Shown: positions 37,676-47,889, numbered from the stretch's first letter. The stretch: 64,000 bases of DNA from an uncultured Agathobacter sp. (GCA_945910395.1 CAMDYX010000001.1:241669-305668); one strand, 5' to 3'. Program-made: numbers and translations. Notes: generated by a model not told the origin, from the letters alone.

Positions 37676-38365
37676 TTAGAAAGCTGCAATAATTGCAGCA
37701 ATACTGACTTTAACCATGTAATATACCGATTTTACAGGCGAGATAGAGGATACCCCCTCTTCCCGCTCGTTCATGATGACAGCCAGTTCTTTTACCTTTT
37801 TCTTTAACCTTAGCAGCGTAACGACGCTCTCCGGCTCCGGATAATCCTTTGGATATTCCTCTGCAAAAAGCTCAATGACCTTGCGGTTTACCATTCGCAT
37901 GCCGGAGGTGGGATCTGTGATGGTAGCTCCGGTAAGAAGCTTAATCAGCCATGTAAAATACCGGATTCCCACACGGCGAAGACCGGTGGACTGAAACCCT
38001 TCCTTTTCGATATAGCGGGAACCGATGAGCATATCCAGATTCTCCGCTTCCATCTGCTCTGCCATTTTTTCCAGATAGGAAGCATTATGCTGCCCATCGC
38101 CGTCAAACTGTACGGCAATCTCATAGCCATGCTCCTTTGCATACCGGTACCCGGTCTGCACGCCGCCTCCGATTCCGAGATTATTCGGAAGAGACACCAC
38201 GTTATATCCCCTGTCCTTGCAGATTGCAAGGGTATTATCCTTTGAGCAGTCATTGATAATTACATAGTCAAAGGAGGGGGCATTCTTTTTCACATCTTCC
38301 ACTGTTTTTACAATATTTCCGGCTTCATTATAGGCCGGAATGATGACCAGTCTTTTAGTCTTCAT
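37676..38365 (-). CDS. DPM1-like GT2 glycosyltransferase
   Basis: 229 residues. [35 protein letters not shown] and [19 protein letters not shown] with the DxD site place it with dolichyl/undecaprenyl-phosphate mannose synthase-like enzymes. [19 protein letters not shown] is the conserved later block. It lacks the C-terminal membrane spans seen in GtrB, so it may rely on the adjacent DUF2304 protein. Likely product: a polyprenyl-phosphate sugar for outside decoration. It overlaps the ugd gene by 11 bases. Confidence 0.87.
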   Translation of the reverse strand: MKTKRLVIIPAYNEAGNIVKTVEDVKKNAPSFDYVIINDCSKDNTLAICKDRGYNVVSLPNNLGIGGGVQTGYRYAKEHGYEIAVQFDGDGQHNASYLEKMAEQMEAENLDMLIGSRYIEKEGFQSTGLRRVGIRYFTWLIKLLTGATITDPTSGMRMVNRKVIELFAEEYPKDYPEPESVVTLLRLKKKVKELAVIMNEREEGVSSISPVKSVYYMVKVSIAAIIAAF

Positions 38366-39536
38366 GATAGAGATCTCTTGTATATACCTTTTCCTTTACA
38401 TCGTCTAATTTGGATGACATACGATTGGTGATAATGACATCAGACATTGCCTTAAACTCATCTAAATCCCGGATCACCTTTGAGCCAAAAAATTCCTCGT
38501 CCTTTAAGGTCGGCTCAAAAATTACTACCGGAATTCCCTTTGCCTTGATTCTCTTCATAACACCCTGAATGGAGGACTGACGGAAATTATCCGAATTCGC
38601 CTTCATGGTAAGGCGGTATACGCCCACCATCTTTGGCTTTCTTGCAATGATCTGGTCTGCAATGAAATCCTTCCTGGTACGGTTGGAATCTACGATTGCG
38701 GCAATAATGTTATTCGGAACATCCGCATAGTTTGCAAGAAGCTGCTTGGTATCCTTTGGAAGGCAGTAACCGCCATATCCAAAGGAAGGATTATTATAAT
38801 GGGTTCCGATTCTTGGATCTAATCCGATTCCCTGAATGATCTGGGTGGTATCCAATCCTCTTACCTCCGCATAGGTATCCAGCTCATTAAAGTAGGATAC
38901 GCGCAGGGCCAGATACGTATTCGCAAAAAGCTTTACAGCTTCCGCTTCCGTGGTATTCATAAGAAGCACCGGCACATCCTCCTTGATAGCGCCTTCTGTC
39001 AAAAGCTTGGAAAACTGCTCTCTCTTTTCTTCCATTCCGGAATCCTTAAGCATTCCCACAATGACACGGGAAGGATAAAGGTTGTCATAAAGAGCCCGTC
39101 CCTCACGAAGGAATTCCGGTGAGAACATAATATTTTTAATCCCGTACTTTGCTGCAACCCTTTCGGTATATCCAACCGGAATGGTGGATTTGATTACCAT
39201 GGTAGCCTTCGGATTATATTTTAAAACCTTCTCGATAATATCCTCCACAAGGGAAGTATCAAAGTAGTTCTTATCCGGATCGTAGTTCGTCGGAGTTGAG
39301 ATAATTACGAACTCAGCGCCCTTTAAGGCATCCTCCACATCCACGGTTGCGCGAAGATTTAAGTCCTTGCTTGCAAGGTATTCTTCGATTTCCTTATCCA
39401 CCAGTGGAGATTTGCGGTTGTTGATCATATCAACCTTCTCCTGAATAATATCAAGGGCCACTACTTCATGATTCTGTGCCAATAATATTGAGTTGGATAA
39501 TCCTACATATCCGGTTCCTGCTACTGCTATTTTCAT
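38355..39536 (-). CDS. ugd: UDP-glucose 6-dehydrogenase
   Basis: 393 residues, the standard length. [14 protein letters not shown] is the NAD loop, [11 protein letters not shown] follows, and [14 protein letters not shown] contains the catalytic Cys. [20 protein letters not shown] is also conserved. It oxidises UDP-glucose to UDP-glucuronate in two NAD-dependent steps and so supplies an acidic sugar donor for this locus, or the precursor of UDP-galacturonate or UDP-xylose. No epimerase for those is obvious in the window, so glucuronate itself is most likely. ATG start at 39536. Confidence 0.94.
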   Translation of the reverse strand: MKIAVAGTGYVGLSNSILLAQNHEVVALDIIQEKVDMINNRKSPLVDKEIEEYLASKDLNLRATVDVEDALKGAEFVIISTPTNYDPDKNYFDTSLVEDIIEKVLKYNPKATMVIKSTIPVGYTERVAAKYGIKNIMFSPEFLREGRALYDNLYPSRVIVGMLKDSGMEEKREQFSKLLTEGAIKEDVPVLLMNTTEAEAVKLFANTYLALRVSYFNELDTYAEVRGLDTTQIIQGIGLDPRIGTHYNNPSFGYGGYCLPKDTKQLLANYADVPNNIIAAIVDSNRTRKDFIADQIIARKPKMVGVYRLTMKANSDNFRQSSIQGVMKRIKAKGIPVVIFEPTLKDEEFFGSKVIRDLDEFKAMSDVIITNRMSSKLDDVKEKVYTRDLYHED

Positions 39537-39565
39537 GCTATGTTTCTCCTTTTTCTTTTTGTTTT

Positions 39566-40411
39566 CTATTTGGAAAATATCTTAAGATATATACCGATTG
39601 CTACATTTCTAAATTTTCGAAAGAATATACTGAACCTACATTCAAACTCAGAAAGCTTCAGCACATCCTTATATTTGTAAACCAGCTTTTCATGCTCATC
39701 TACATAGGTCTTGCGGTCCTTCCCAATCAGATTTCCGGTATTGGAATCATTTCGTACCGTAAAGCTGTTGAGCATTTCGTGAATGATATAAATATCTCCT
39801 TCACAGGCGATCCTCATCCACATCTCAAAATCCAGGATATATACAAATTCCGGGTCAAAGTATCCCACCTTATCCAGCACGCTTTTTCGAATCAGATTGT
39901 TGACCGGTGCCCCGAAAAAGTTGTTCCAGATAATGGAAGTCCTTGCTACCTTTTTCCCGTCTACCACACCGGATTTCCGATATCTTGGGAACCTTCCGGT
40001 GGTCTTTCCTGTGATATCCACAAGTCTTGTATCACTCTCCACCAGATTGACGCTTGGATGCTCTTCCATGGCCTTTACTTCTTTTTCCAGTGCCTCCTCA
40101 TCCATCATATCATCTGCACAGATCAGCTTCACGAACTCGCCCCTTGCAACGGATAAGCATTTTGTCCAATTTCCCGACATTCCAAGATTTTTCTCATTTT
40201 CATAGATCTTGATTCTTCCGTCACCGCTTTGCAGGCATTCTTTTTGTATCTGCTTTACGATTTCAAGGGTGTTATCCTTGGACATGTCATCCACCACGTT
40301 GATTTCCAGATTGGTGTAGGTCTGCCTAAGTATCGATTCTATGGTATTTCGTATGGTGGCAGCGCTGTTGTAGGTTGGTATTCCGATACTGATTAACGGT
40401 CTACTGCTCAT
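39566..40411 (-). CDS. GT2 family glycosyltransferase
   Basis: 281 residues: [36 protein letters not shown] and [16 protein letters not shown], where ADD is the metal site. [13 protein letters not shown] is the acidic catalytic region. It is shaped like WfgS/SpsA-type GT2 enzymes. It overlaps the GtrB-like gene before it by 11 bases, so it is likely translated with it. Donor is unknown. Confidence 0.88.
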   Translation of the reverse strand: MSSRPLISIGIPTYNSAATIRNTIESILRQTYTNLEINVVDDMSKDNTLEIVKQIQKECLQSGDGRIKIYENEKNLGMSGNWTKCLSVARGEFVKLICADDMMDEEALEKEVKAMEEHPSVNLVESDTRLVDITGKTTGRFPRYRKSGVVDGKKVARTSIIWNNFFGAPVNNLIRKSVLDKVGYFDPEFVYILDFEMWMRIACEGDIYIIHEMLNSFTVRNDSNTGNLIGKDRKTYVDEHEKLVYKYKDVLKLSEFECRFSIFFRKFRNVAIGIYLKIFSK

Positions 40412-41342
40412 CGTCTAAAGCCTCCTCGGATGCAATATAGATGGGGCGCCTCTTTGTCTCAAGGTACATTTTGGAGAAATACAAGCCCAAAATTCCGATG
40501 CACAGAAGCTGGATTCCACCGATCAGGATAATAATGCATACCATAGATGGCCAGCCGTATGCGGAATTGTGGAACAAAAGCTGCCGGATAATGATAAAAA
40601 GCATTGCCAGAAAGCCCACCACACTCATCAGTGCTCCTAGGTATGAGGCAATGTACAGGGGAGCCTCGGAAAATGCCACAATTCCTTCGACGGAATACTT
40701 AAACAGCTTCCAGAAGGACCACTTCGTTTCCCCGGCCACTCTCTCCACGTTTTCAAATTCAATCCATTTGGTCTTAAAGCCCACCCATCCGAAAAGGCCC
40801 TTGGAAAAGCGGTTATATTCCTTTAAGCTAAGCAGGGCATCCACATACTTTCTGTTCATGAGGCGGAAGTCTCTTGCCCCGTCCATCAGCTCCACATCGC
40901 TGATTTTATTCATAAGCTTATAGAACTCTCTTGCCAAAAAGGACCGGATCGGCGGTTCCCCTTTTCGGGTTACTCTCCTTGTGGCAGCGGAATCGTAGCC
41001 CTCCTTCGTAAGGGCATCATACATTTGCGGAAGCAGAGCCGGAGGGTCCTGTAGGTCTGCATCCATGATTGCCACATAATCTCCCTTTGCATGGGAAAGC
41101 CCGGCATAGATTGCCGCTTCCTTTCCAAAATTTCTGGAAAAGGAGATATATTTTACCGATGGATCCTTTTCTTTTAGTGAATGAAATTGTTCTAAGGTTC
41201 CATCCTTTGACCCGTCGTCTACCAGAAGTAATTCTAAGTTTACCTTTGGCATGAGCTTTTTTACTCTTTGGATTTCTTCATAAAAAAACGGAATTGCTTT
41301 TTCTTCGTTATAGCAGGGTACGACAATTGTGATGGTATCCAT
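40401..41342 (-). CDS. GtrB-like polyprenyl-phosphate glycosyltransferase
   Basis: 313 residues. ITIVVPCYNEEKAIPFFYEE, LLLVDDGSKDGTLEQFH and YVAIMDADLQDPPALLPQM form the GT-A domain; LQDPP is the family signature. Two C-terminal membrane spans (YLGALMSVVGFLAMLFIII, MVCIIILIGGIQLLCIGIL) follow, then GLYFSKMYLETKRRPIY. This family transfers a sugar from UDP/GDP donors to undecaprenyl phosphate. The lipid sugar is then flipped and used by GT-C enzymes such as the DUF2142 protein at 33114. No GtrA-type flippase is visible. A promoter-like site lies just upstream. Confidence 0.91.
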   Translation of the reverse strand: MDTITIVVPCYNEEKAIPFFYEEIQRVKKLMPKVNLELLLVDDGSKDGTLEQFHSLKEKDPSVKYISFSRNFGKEAAIYAGLSHAKGDYVAIMDADLQDPPALLPQMYDALTKEGYDSAATRRVTRKGEPPIRSFLAREFYKLMNKISDVELMDGARDFRLMNRKYVDALLSLKEYNRFSKGLFGWVGFKTKWIEFENVERVAGETKWSFWKLFKYSVEGIVAFSEAPLYIASYLGALMSVVGFLAMLFIIIRQLLFHNSAYGWPSMVCIIILIGGIQLLCIGILGLYFSKMYLETKRRPIYIASEEALDDEQ

Positions 41343-41377
41343 GTTCTTCCTCCGCAGTTTTGCTTCGCAAACAATTT

Positions 41378-41406
41378 ATTATATCATACTTTCCTTCGTA
41401 TGGAAA
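41378..41406 (-). promoter_or_regulatory. sigma-A-like promoter inside glycan locus
   Basis: On the minus strand TTTCCA (41401-41406) is followed after 17 bases by a perfect TATAAT (41378-41383). It sits in the 65-base gap between the DUF1972 glycosyltransferase stop (41408) and the GtrB-like start (41342). It is the largest gap in this part of the locus. The -35 box is only 4/6 to consensus. It may give a second start for the long downstream operon. Confidence 0.5.
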
Positions 41407-41407
41407 A

Positions 41408-42607
41408 TTAAGCTTTTCTTAAGTCCCCATTCATAAAGCAGGCTTCATAGGACTCTACAATTTTCTTCCAATTGTATTCCCTGTCTATTCTTTGTCTGGC
41501 GAGCCTTCCAAATCCTTCAATTTCTTCTTCCTTCAGACTGTCTGCATGGTGTATCTGCCCGGCCAGGCTTCCCGGCTCCTTCGTCCAGTAAAGCGCTGCA
41601 TTTTCTGCCACCTCTTCATTAAAGCCCACGGAGAGCAGAAGATTTAAGCTTGTACTTCCAAGGGCCTCTAACAGGCTCGGGTTGGTTCCTCCCACCTCAT
41701 GCCCGTGGAGATATCCATATGCATTTTCACGAATCTTCTTTAACAGCTGCTCATCATATACCGTTCCCACAAATTTGATTCTTGCATCCTTCGAAAAATG
41801 AAGCTCCTGCTCGAGACTTTGGTACAGCCTCTCATTGGGTGTGGTTATGATTGCAAGATCCTTTTTTGTGTCGGAGGCCATGAACTCCCGGAGCATGGTA
41901 AAATAGTTATTTTCCGGAACAAAACGTCCCACAACAAGGTAGTACTCTTTTGCCTTTAACCCTTTTTCCGACAGCCAGCCGGTAAAGCCTGCATCGTCAT
42001 CCCTAAGACTTGAGCCTTCTGTTTCCGAGCCATATGCGATAAAGGTCGTGTGGGGGTGATACTGCCCATACTCTTTTTGGATGTAGCTTTCGATATTCTT
42101 GCTGTCACAGATTAAAAGGTCCGCGTGCTTTACCATCAGCTTCTCGGAGAACTTCCAGTAAGTGCGCACCGGTGCACTCCATTTGGAGCGCTTCCATTCA
42201 TGTCCGTCCGGGTTTACATAAAGCTGCCCACCTAAGGCATGGATCTGTTTTTTTAGTCTTCCGATAAAGGGTCCGATACGGCATGCCAATATATAGAAAA
42301 CAGGGCGTGATGCCGCGCCCTTTTCCTTCTGTTCTTCGTTCTTCTGTAAATCCTTACATATCCGGATGCAACGTTTCAGTGCTTTTACATCATAGTAAAT
42401 CGCTTTTGCAGGTCCGATATTCGGCACTTTTACATCAAAGCATTTTGCTCCGTTGTATTCATATTCGCCATCTGTATCGCTGATTCTTGATACATGATAA
42501 CAGATATCTGTATTCTGTTTTTTTGCTGTCAGATTCTCGACAAAGGTCTCAAATCCGCCATAAGCAGCAGGAATTCCTTTGCTTCCCACGATAAAAACAT
42601 GCTGCAT
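41408..42607 (-). CDS. DUF1972-type glycosyltransferase (rhamnosyltransferase-like)
   Basis: About 399 residues. VFIVGSKGIPAAYGGFETFVE at the start is the DUF1972 signature, found in WsaD/Cps2T-like beta-1,4-rhamnosyltransferases that add the second sugar after the initiating transferase. YLVVGRFVPENNYFTMLREF opens the donor domain, and GGTNPSLLEALGST holds the donor motif. Its position directly after the WbaP-like starter gene fits that role. ATG 42607 lies one base past the upstream stop; the longer frame to 42640 would overlap. The donor may be dTDP-rhamnose, but no rml genes are in the window. Confidence 0.86.
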   Translation of the reverse strand: MQHVFIVGSKGIPAAYGGFETFVENLTAKKQNTDICYHVSRISDTDGEYEYNGAKCFDVKVPNIGPAKAIYYDVKALKRCIRICKDLQKNEEQKEKGAASRPVFYILACRIGPFIGRLKKQIHALGGQLYVNPDGHEWKRSKWSAPVRTYWKFSEKLMVKHADLLICDSKNIESYIQKEYGQYHPHTTFIAYGSETEGSSLRDDDAGFTGWLSEKGLKAKEYYLVVGRFVPENNYFTMLREFMASDTKKDLAIITTPNERLYQSLEQELHFSKDARIKFVGTVYDEQLLKKIRENAYGYLHGHEVGGTNPSLLEALGSTSLNLLLSVGFNEEVAENAALYWTKEPGSLAGQIHHADSLKEEEIEGFGRLARQRIDREYNWKKIVESYEACFMNGDLRKA

Positions 42608-42608
42608 A

Positions 42609-44045
42609 TTACTTGGATCCCTTTCTGGATAGAACCACACCTATGGTTGAAAATAGTATCTTAATATCTAAAACCAATGACCAGTGTTCAATATATGCGG
42701 CATCCAGTTCTACCACCTTTTCAAAATCCTTGATGTCATTTCTTCCACTGATCTGCCATAATCCGGTGATTCCCGGTTTCATGGACAACCGGATTTTATG
42801 ATGCAGGGCATACTGCTCATATTCTATGACTGTGGGCGGTCTGGTTCCCACCAGGCTCATATCACCCTTTAATACATTCCAGAACTGCGGAAATTCATCA
42901 AGGCTGGTCCTTCGAATGAAATTCCCGATTCCTTTTCCCGGTCCCTTTTCGCTTCCGATGATCCGGGGATCATTCTCTACCTTAAACATGAGCCCCTGCA
43001 TCTCATTGCGATCCATCAGATCCTTTAAGCGTTCCTCTGCGTCCAGATACATGGAGCGGAATTTGAACATCCTAAAAGGACGTCCATTTTTTCCGATGCG
43101 CTCCTGAACGAAAAATACCGGTCCGGGAGACGCCTTTTTGATTGCCGGAGCAACAAAAATAAAGATGATGCCGGTAATGAGCAGTCCCACCAGCGCCCCC
43201 GCGATATCCATCAGTCTCTTTACAGTGACCTGAATACTGTTGGCAGTCTTAAGGGCAGTGGTAACCACATATCCGCCACCCATTTTTTCCACAATCTGAT
43301 TCGGAAGATTATCCGGCAGAAAGCCCATACTGATATGCACGGTAATTCCCATTCCAAGGAACATATCCACCTGATTACTTAAATCCTCCTTATCCTTAAA
43401 GGTATCGATATACACCTCATCTACAACGTCCTGCCGGATATATTCCATCATCTGTTTTTTTCCAAATAGAATCGGAATATTGGCATCGATCCGGTCATTT
43501 TCCTCATCGCTTGGGATGGCAATGGCACAGACCCGGTAATTCCTCCAGGTCTTGGACTGCAGCTGCTGGGCACATTGTGCGATATGATCCTGGGATGCGA
43601 TAACCAGAAGCTTCGCCTGATTCCGCTCTGAGGTAAGCTTCCTTCGAACGATCTTTTTTAAGGTCAGTCGTCCTCCCAGACACAAAGCCATTCCGAAGCC
43701 CCAGCTCATGACAAATACGGATCTGGAGAATTCTGCCGATTCCTGAATGATGAACTCATACAAAAGGAGCATCAGTTCCACTACCGTGACATGCTGGATG
43801 ACTGCCCAGAGCTCCTGAGTCTTATTCCGTTCCAGTATTCCCTTGTAATTGTTCATCAGGAACACTACCACGATGTCAAAAGCAAAAAGCAGGATACACA
43901 GACGCAGATACAAATGTGGCAGGTACGGAAATACATCCCTGTGTCGGATAATATATGCAATTAAAAATGCCACTTCCAGGCAGATAATATCCAGAAGCTC
44001 AAAATCCCAATGCTTCAGCCACCCGGAATTTATCTTTTTATACAT
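42609..44045 (-). CDS. WbaP/CpsE-like polyprenyl glycosylphosphotransferase
   Basis: 478 residues: four N-terminal membrane spans, a central domain of about 150 residues, a further hydrophobic segment (LMDIAGALVGLLITGIIFIFV) and the catalytic domain. That domain has FFVQERIGKNGRPFRMFKFRS, the Asp-Glu site in TSLDEFPQFWNVLKGDMS, and GTRPP and KPGITGLWQISGRND. It loads a sugar-1-phosphate, typically glucose- or galactose-1-P, on undecaprenyl phosphate and is the first gene of the glycan locus. It starts 3 bases after the HPr-like gene, so it belongs to the same transcript as glmM unless a hidden promoter exists. Confidence 0.94.
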   Translation of the reverse strand: MYKKINSGWLKHWDFELLDIICLEVAFLIAYIIRHRDVFPYLPHLYLRLCILLFAFDIVVVFLMNNYKGILERNKTQELWAVIQHVTVVELMLLLYEFIIQESAEFSRSVFVMSWGFGMALCLGGRLTLKKIVRRKLTSERNQAKLLVIASQDHIAQCAQQLQSKTWRNYRVCAIAIPSDEENDRIDANIPILFGKKQMMEYIRQDVVDEVYIDTFKDKEDLSNQVDMFLGMGITVHISMGFLPDNLPNQIVEKMGGGYVVTTALKTANSIQVTVKRLMDIAGALVGLLITGIIFIFVAPAIKKASPGPVFFVQERIGKNGRPFRMFKFRSMYLDAEERLKDLMDRNEMQGLMFKVENDPRIIGSEKGPGKGIGNFIRRTSLDEFPQFWNVLKGDMSLVGTRPPTVIEYEQYALHHKIRLSMKPGITGLWQISGRNDIKDFEKVVELDAAYIEHWSLVLDIKILFSTIGVVLSRKGSK

Positions 44046-44048
44046 GCG

Positions 44049-44312
44049 TTATTCCCCTAAACCGCTCTCGATATACTTAGATAATGCATCTAAGGCCTTC
44101 TCTTCATCCTCGCCCTCACAGATCAACGTAATCTCATCTCCGCATTTGATGCATGCTCCGAGGACGCTTAACACGCTTTTCGCATTTGCAGTATTTCCGC
44201 TGTAATCAAATGTAATCTTGCTTTTGTACTGCATCGCTTCCTTGCATAAATTTCCCGCAGGGCGCAGGTGCAGCCCCGTAGGATTGGTAATTTTCAGTCT
44301 CTTTGATACCAA
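44049..44312 (-). CDS. HPr-like phosphocarrier protein
   Basis: 87 residues, HPr length. TGLHLRPA places the phospho-accepting His at residue 15, and Ser46 (in NAKSVLSVLG), the HPr kinase site, is also present. It differs from classical PtsH by Leu in GLHLRPA and by Cys-rich ACIKCGDEI, so it could be Crh-like or a second HPr. The start is a TTG at 44312 with AAGGGGGAAAAAGAG before it. It lies between glmM and the glycan starter enzyme, which hints at a link between carbon state and wall/glycan synthesis. Confidence 0.85.
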   Translation of the reverse strand: MVSKRLKITNPTGLHLRPAGNLCKEAMQYKSKITFDYSGNTANAKSVLSVLGACIKCGDEITLICEGEDEEKALDALSKYIESGLGE

Positions 44313-44325
44313 CTCTTTTTCCCCC

Positions 44326-45675
44326 TTACAGCATAACCCTCTGAATCAGGTCTGCTAACTTCTTTGCCTCCTCCTCGATGACCTTTTGATCTTTTCCTTC
44401 GATCATGACACGCACAAGAGGCTCCGTTCCCGACGGACGGATCAGGACTCTTCCTTCTCCGGCAAACTTTTTCTCCAATTCTCCAATCGCTTCTGCGATT
44501 TCTGTATATTCCATGTAGCTTTCTTTTTTATGATTCGGCACCTTTGCATTTACAAGGGCCTGTGGAAGAACCTCCATCACCTTTGCCAGCTCCGACAAAG
44601 GCTTGCCGGTCTCCACCATGACCTCCAGCAGATGAAGGGCCGATAAAAGCCCATCACCGGTGGTGTTGTCATCTAAGAAAATGACATGGCCGGACTGTTC
44701 TCCTCCAAGGTTATATCCGTTCTCCAGCATATTCTCAAGAACATAGCGATCTCCGACTTTTGTCTTCTCGATGTGGATTTTCTCCTTCTCTCCCATCAGG
44801 GTAAAGCCCAGGTTTGTCATTACCGTTACCACGATGGTATCCTTTGCCAGCCTTCCCTTTTCCTTCAGGAAATTTCCGCAGATAGCCATAATTTCATCGC
44901 CATCCACCATTTTTCCGTTTTCATCCACCGCCAGCATCCGGTCTGCGTCTCCGTCGAAGGCGATTCCGATATTGGCTTTTTCCGATACCACTCTTGCCTT
45001 TAACTCATCCATATGGGTGGAACCGCAGTTGGCATTGATGTTGGTTCCATCCGGATTGGTATGGATGGCAACCAGATTTGCGCCAAGATCCGTCAAGGTC
45101 TTTACTGAGGTGTAATGGCTTGCCCCTTCTGCGCAGTCAATGACGATCTTAAGGGAAGACAGGTCCACCGGAACCGTTTTCTTTTCGAATTCCACATATT
45201 CATCCCGGATATCAAAACGATAATCAATTTTTCCGATTCCCGGTCCGATTGGAAATACCACGTCTTCCATATCGTTTTTGATCAGTTCTTCAATCTCGTC
45301 CTCAAGCTGGTCAGAAAGCTTATAGCCCTCTCCGTTAAAGAACTTGATTCCGTTAAATTCCATAGGATTATGGGACGCCGAGATAACTACCCCGGCATCT
45401 ACCTTATGCTTTCTGGTAAGGTATGCGATGGCAGGGGTCGGAACCACTCCGACATAAATTGCATTTGCACCCACGGAACAGATTCCTGCCATAAGTGCAT
45501 TTGCCAGCATCCCCCCCGAAATTCTTGTGTCGCAGCCTACGATAATGGTTGGCTGATGTGATTTTTCTTTTGTAAGCACATATGCACCAGCCTGGCCAAG
45601 CTTTGTAGCAAGCTCAATGGTAAGCTCTGTTCCTGCTACACCACGGACTCCGTCCGTACCAAACATTCTAGACAT
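44326..45675 (-). CDS. glmM: phosphoglucosamine mutase
   Basis: 449 residues, typical length. [11 protein letters not shown] starts the protein, [17 protein letters not shown] holds the phosphoserine (Ser101), AFDGDADRM is the metal loop and [15 protein letters not shown] the phosphate-binding loop. It converts glucosamine-6-phosphate to glucosamine-1-phosphate for UDP-GlcNAc, the precursor of peptidoglycan and many sugars used by the neighbouring locus. The gene order cdaA-cdaR-glmM is conserved in Firmicutes, and CdaA activity is restrained by GlmM in studied species. Confidence 0.97.
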   Translation of the reverse strand: MSRMFGTDGVRGVAGTELTIELATKLGQAGAYVLTKEKSHQPTIIVGCDTRISGGMLANALMAGICSVGANAIYVGVVPTPAIAYLTRKHKVDAGVVISASHNPMEFNGIKFFNGEGYKLSDQLEDEIEELIKNDMEDVVFPIGPGIGKIDYRFDIRDEYVEFEKKTVPVDLSSLKIVIDCAEGASHYTSVKTLTDLGANLVAIHTNPDGTNINANCGSTHMDELKARVVSEKANIGIAFDGDADRMLAVDENGKMVDGDEIMAICGNFLKEKGRLAKDTIVVTVMTNLGFTLMGEKEKIHIEKTKVGDRYVLENMLENGYNLGGEQSGHVIFLDDNTTGDGLLSALHLLEVMVETGKPLSELAKVMEVLPQALVNAKVPNHKKESYMEYTEIAEAIGELEKKFAGEGRVLIRPSGTEPLVRVMIEGKDQKVIEEEAKKLADLIQRVML

Positions 45676-45710
45676 GTTCTGTTAATCTCCTTTGGTTATT
45701 TTTTCCGAAT

Positions 45711-47018
45711 CTAGGTTTCATTGCTGTTGCCATTGTCCTGCTCATCCGGATTCTCATTATTTTCTTCTATTTCCGTTAAGGTAATCTCCACATGGGCATC
45801 CAGCAAATCATAGGCGGCAGCCTCATCCGCAAGGGAAAGCTGCACGCGGTGTCTTCCGGCAGTAAGCTCAGATGCATCTAATGCAAGGAGCACATTATGG
45901 GAATCTAAGGTGTCAAGAACACTTGTCACCGCGCCTACCGTTACATCTACTGTTGTATTATCATATTCAAGCTGCAGTCCTTCTGCCAATCCTACAACAT
46001 CGATCCTATCCGTGGTTATTGTTAATTCTTTTTCTTCGTATGGCTCAATGGTAACGACTACCGATATGATTCCATCCTTATTGCTTACAAGAGAAATATT
46101 CTCCGGAAGATACTCTGCGATATCAATGGTGGTCTCAAAGCTTTCCTTTAATCCGTCCACATTAAATATATCCGCAGGAACCGCAATGGTTGTCAGTCCG
46201 TTTAGTACGGAGGAGGTTCCCTTTACACGTACCGAATTCGGCGTACCCACCACCGATACTACCTCGTAACCCGCTTCCGGGGTTCCCATGGTATCAAAGG
46301 TAAAGCTTAGATACTTGGTGCTTAATACCGCTGCATTGATGGAAACCGTGGAGGTGCTTAAGTTCAGCTTTGTGGTATCAATCGTATTTCCCGAATCGTC
46401 CAGAAGCGTTGGGAACACATTGTCTGATACGTTGGTGGATACGTCATTCACATTGATGATTGCAACTGCATTGTTTATCTGGCTCACGATAGATTCCGGT
46501 CCGGATACCTTAAGAATATTGGAGCCTGATATCGTTACATCCCCAAGGGCATAGCCCTCCGCCACCTTTCCGGTGGTGCTTGCAGAGATGACAAACTGCT
46601 TTTCCATCAAATTTTCCAGTGCAACCTTCAGATATTTCTGCTTATTGTAACTTAAGTAGCTTTCATATCTGCCACAGCTGATCTTGATTTCCACCGTACC
46701 CACGGTTCCGTCCTCGTTCATGACCAGATTGCTCATATCCGCGACTGCAGTAAAATCTGAATCCGCAAGCTTGGACAAAACACTTCTTTTTGCGGATACT
46801 GAGAAGGTAACATTTCCTGTTCCCTCCACAACTTCATAGTATTTATTCATATTTTTTATTGCATTCGCGTTTTCAATGGTTACCTTCGTGCTGAAGGTCT
46901 GGGTTTTTGTGGGGTCGTCGGTATTGTACACAACAAGCCAGAGCAGGCAGGCAAAAAACACTGCCAGTATTTTAAATCCTAAATTTTTAAAGAGAGATTT
47001 GAAAAATTTACTTCTCAT
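45711..47018 (-). CDS. cdaR: CdaR, YbbR-domain regulator of diadenylate cyclase
   Basis: 435 residues. One N-terminal membrane span (ILAVFFACLLWLVVY) is followed by about four YbbR repeats of 80-90 residues outside the membrane, and an acidic tail (EIEENNENPDEQDN). CdaR binds and modulates the membrane-bound diadenylate cyclase CdaA. The start overlaps the end of cdaA by 11 bases, with AGGAGG seven bases before the ATG, so the two proteins are made together. Confidence 0.94.
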   Translation of the reverse strand: MRSKFFKSLFKNLGFKILAVFFACLLWLVVYNTDDPTKTQTFSTKVTIENANAIKNMNKYYEVVEGTGNVTFSVSAKRSVLSKLADSDFTAVADMSNLVMNEDGTVGTVEIKISCGRYESYLSYNKQKYLKVALENLMEKQFVISASTTGKVAEGYALGDVTISGSNILKVSGPESIVSQINNAVAIINVNDVSTNVSDNVFPTLLDDSGNTIDTTKLNLSTSTVSINAAVLSTKYLSFTFDTMGTPEAGYEVVSVVGTPNSVRVKGTSSVLNGLTTIAVPADIFNVDGLKESFETTIDIAEYLPENISLVSNKDGIISVVVTIEPYEEKELTITTDRIDVVGLAEGLQLEYDNTTVDVTVGAVTSVLDTLDSHNVLLALDASELTAGRHRVQLSLADEAAAYDLLDAHVEITLTEIEENNENPDEQDNGNSNET

Positions 47019-47889
47019 TCTTCAACCTCCTCTTGATAAGCTCCCATCCGGTTACCTCGTGGTTACGATTCTGCAGATACAGAAGCTTGTCCCGAAGGGA
47101 CTCTGCGTCTATATCGTGATAAATCTGTCCCCGCATTGCCAGGGATACCTTTCCGGTCTCCTCGGATACCACAATCGTCAAAGAATCACTGACCTCGCTG
47201 ATTCCTACTGCAGCGCGGTGTCTCGTTCCAAGATCCTTGCTTAAGGACAGACTGTCGGAAAGCGGAAGATAGCAGGTTGCCGAAAGCACTCTGTCTCCCC
47301 GCACAATAACTGCGCCGTCATGAAGCGGCGTATTCTTCTCAAAAATATTGATCAAAAGCTGGCTGGTCAAAACCGCATCCACATCGATTCCGGTTCTGAC
47401 GTACTCATCCAGACTGATGGTGTCCTCAATGGTAATGAGGGCTCCGGTTTTCACACGTCCCATGGCAAAGCTTGCCTTTACCAGCTCATCAATGGTCCTG
47501 TCCGAAAATTTTGCCTCTCCCTCTTTTCCCATCACAAACAGCTTTCCAAGGGAATTCTTTGTTCCCAGATTTTCAAGAGCCTTCCGAAGCTCCGGCTGGA
47601 AAATGATCACCAGTGCAATCAGACCTACATTTAAAAGGTTCTGTGCCAGCCATAGAATCGTGGTCATCTGGAATACTGCGGCAAATGCCACAAATATCAG
47701 AATAATTACGATTCCTTTAAACAGATTCCATGCTCTTGTATTTTTAATCCACAGTAATACATGATAAAACAGGAAGGAGATAATCAGAATTTCCACAACA
47801 TCACCGAAGGCAATCTTGATATCGGACATTCCAAGTACAAGGGATGTCTTTTCCGTGAATTCATTTAGCATTCCACTTATGTTTTCCAT
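47008..47889 (-). CDS. cdaA: diadenylate cyclase CdaA
   Basis: 293 residues when read from ATG 47889, which has AGGAGAG upstream. The longer frame to 47934 adds a Lys/Arg-rich stretch not found in relatives. Three membrane spans (IKIAFGDVVEILIISFLFYH, GIVIILIFVAFAAVFQM, LLNVGLIALVIIFQPE) precede the DAC domain. The catalytic LHDGAVIV (DGA at 191-193) and GTRHRAAVG (RHR at 223-225) are intact. It makes c-di-AMP from two ATP, controlling potassium, turgor and cell-wall homeostasis. Direct repeats upstream may be a response-regulator site. Confidence 0.97.
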   Translation of the reverse strand: MENISGMLNEFTEKTSLVLGMSDIKIAFGDVVEILIISFLFYHVLLWIKNTRAWNLFKGIVIILIFVAFAAVFQMTTILWLAQNLLNVGLIALVIIFQPELRKALENLGTKNSLGKLFVMGKEGEAKFSDRTIDELVKASFAMGRVKTGALITIEDTISLDEYVRTGIDVDAVLTSQLLINIFEKNTPLHDGAVIVRGDRVLSATCYLPLSDSLSLSKDLGTRHRAAVGISEVSDSLTIVVSEETGKVSLAMRGQIYHDIDAESLRDKLLYLQNRNHEVTGWELIKRRLKNEK

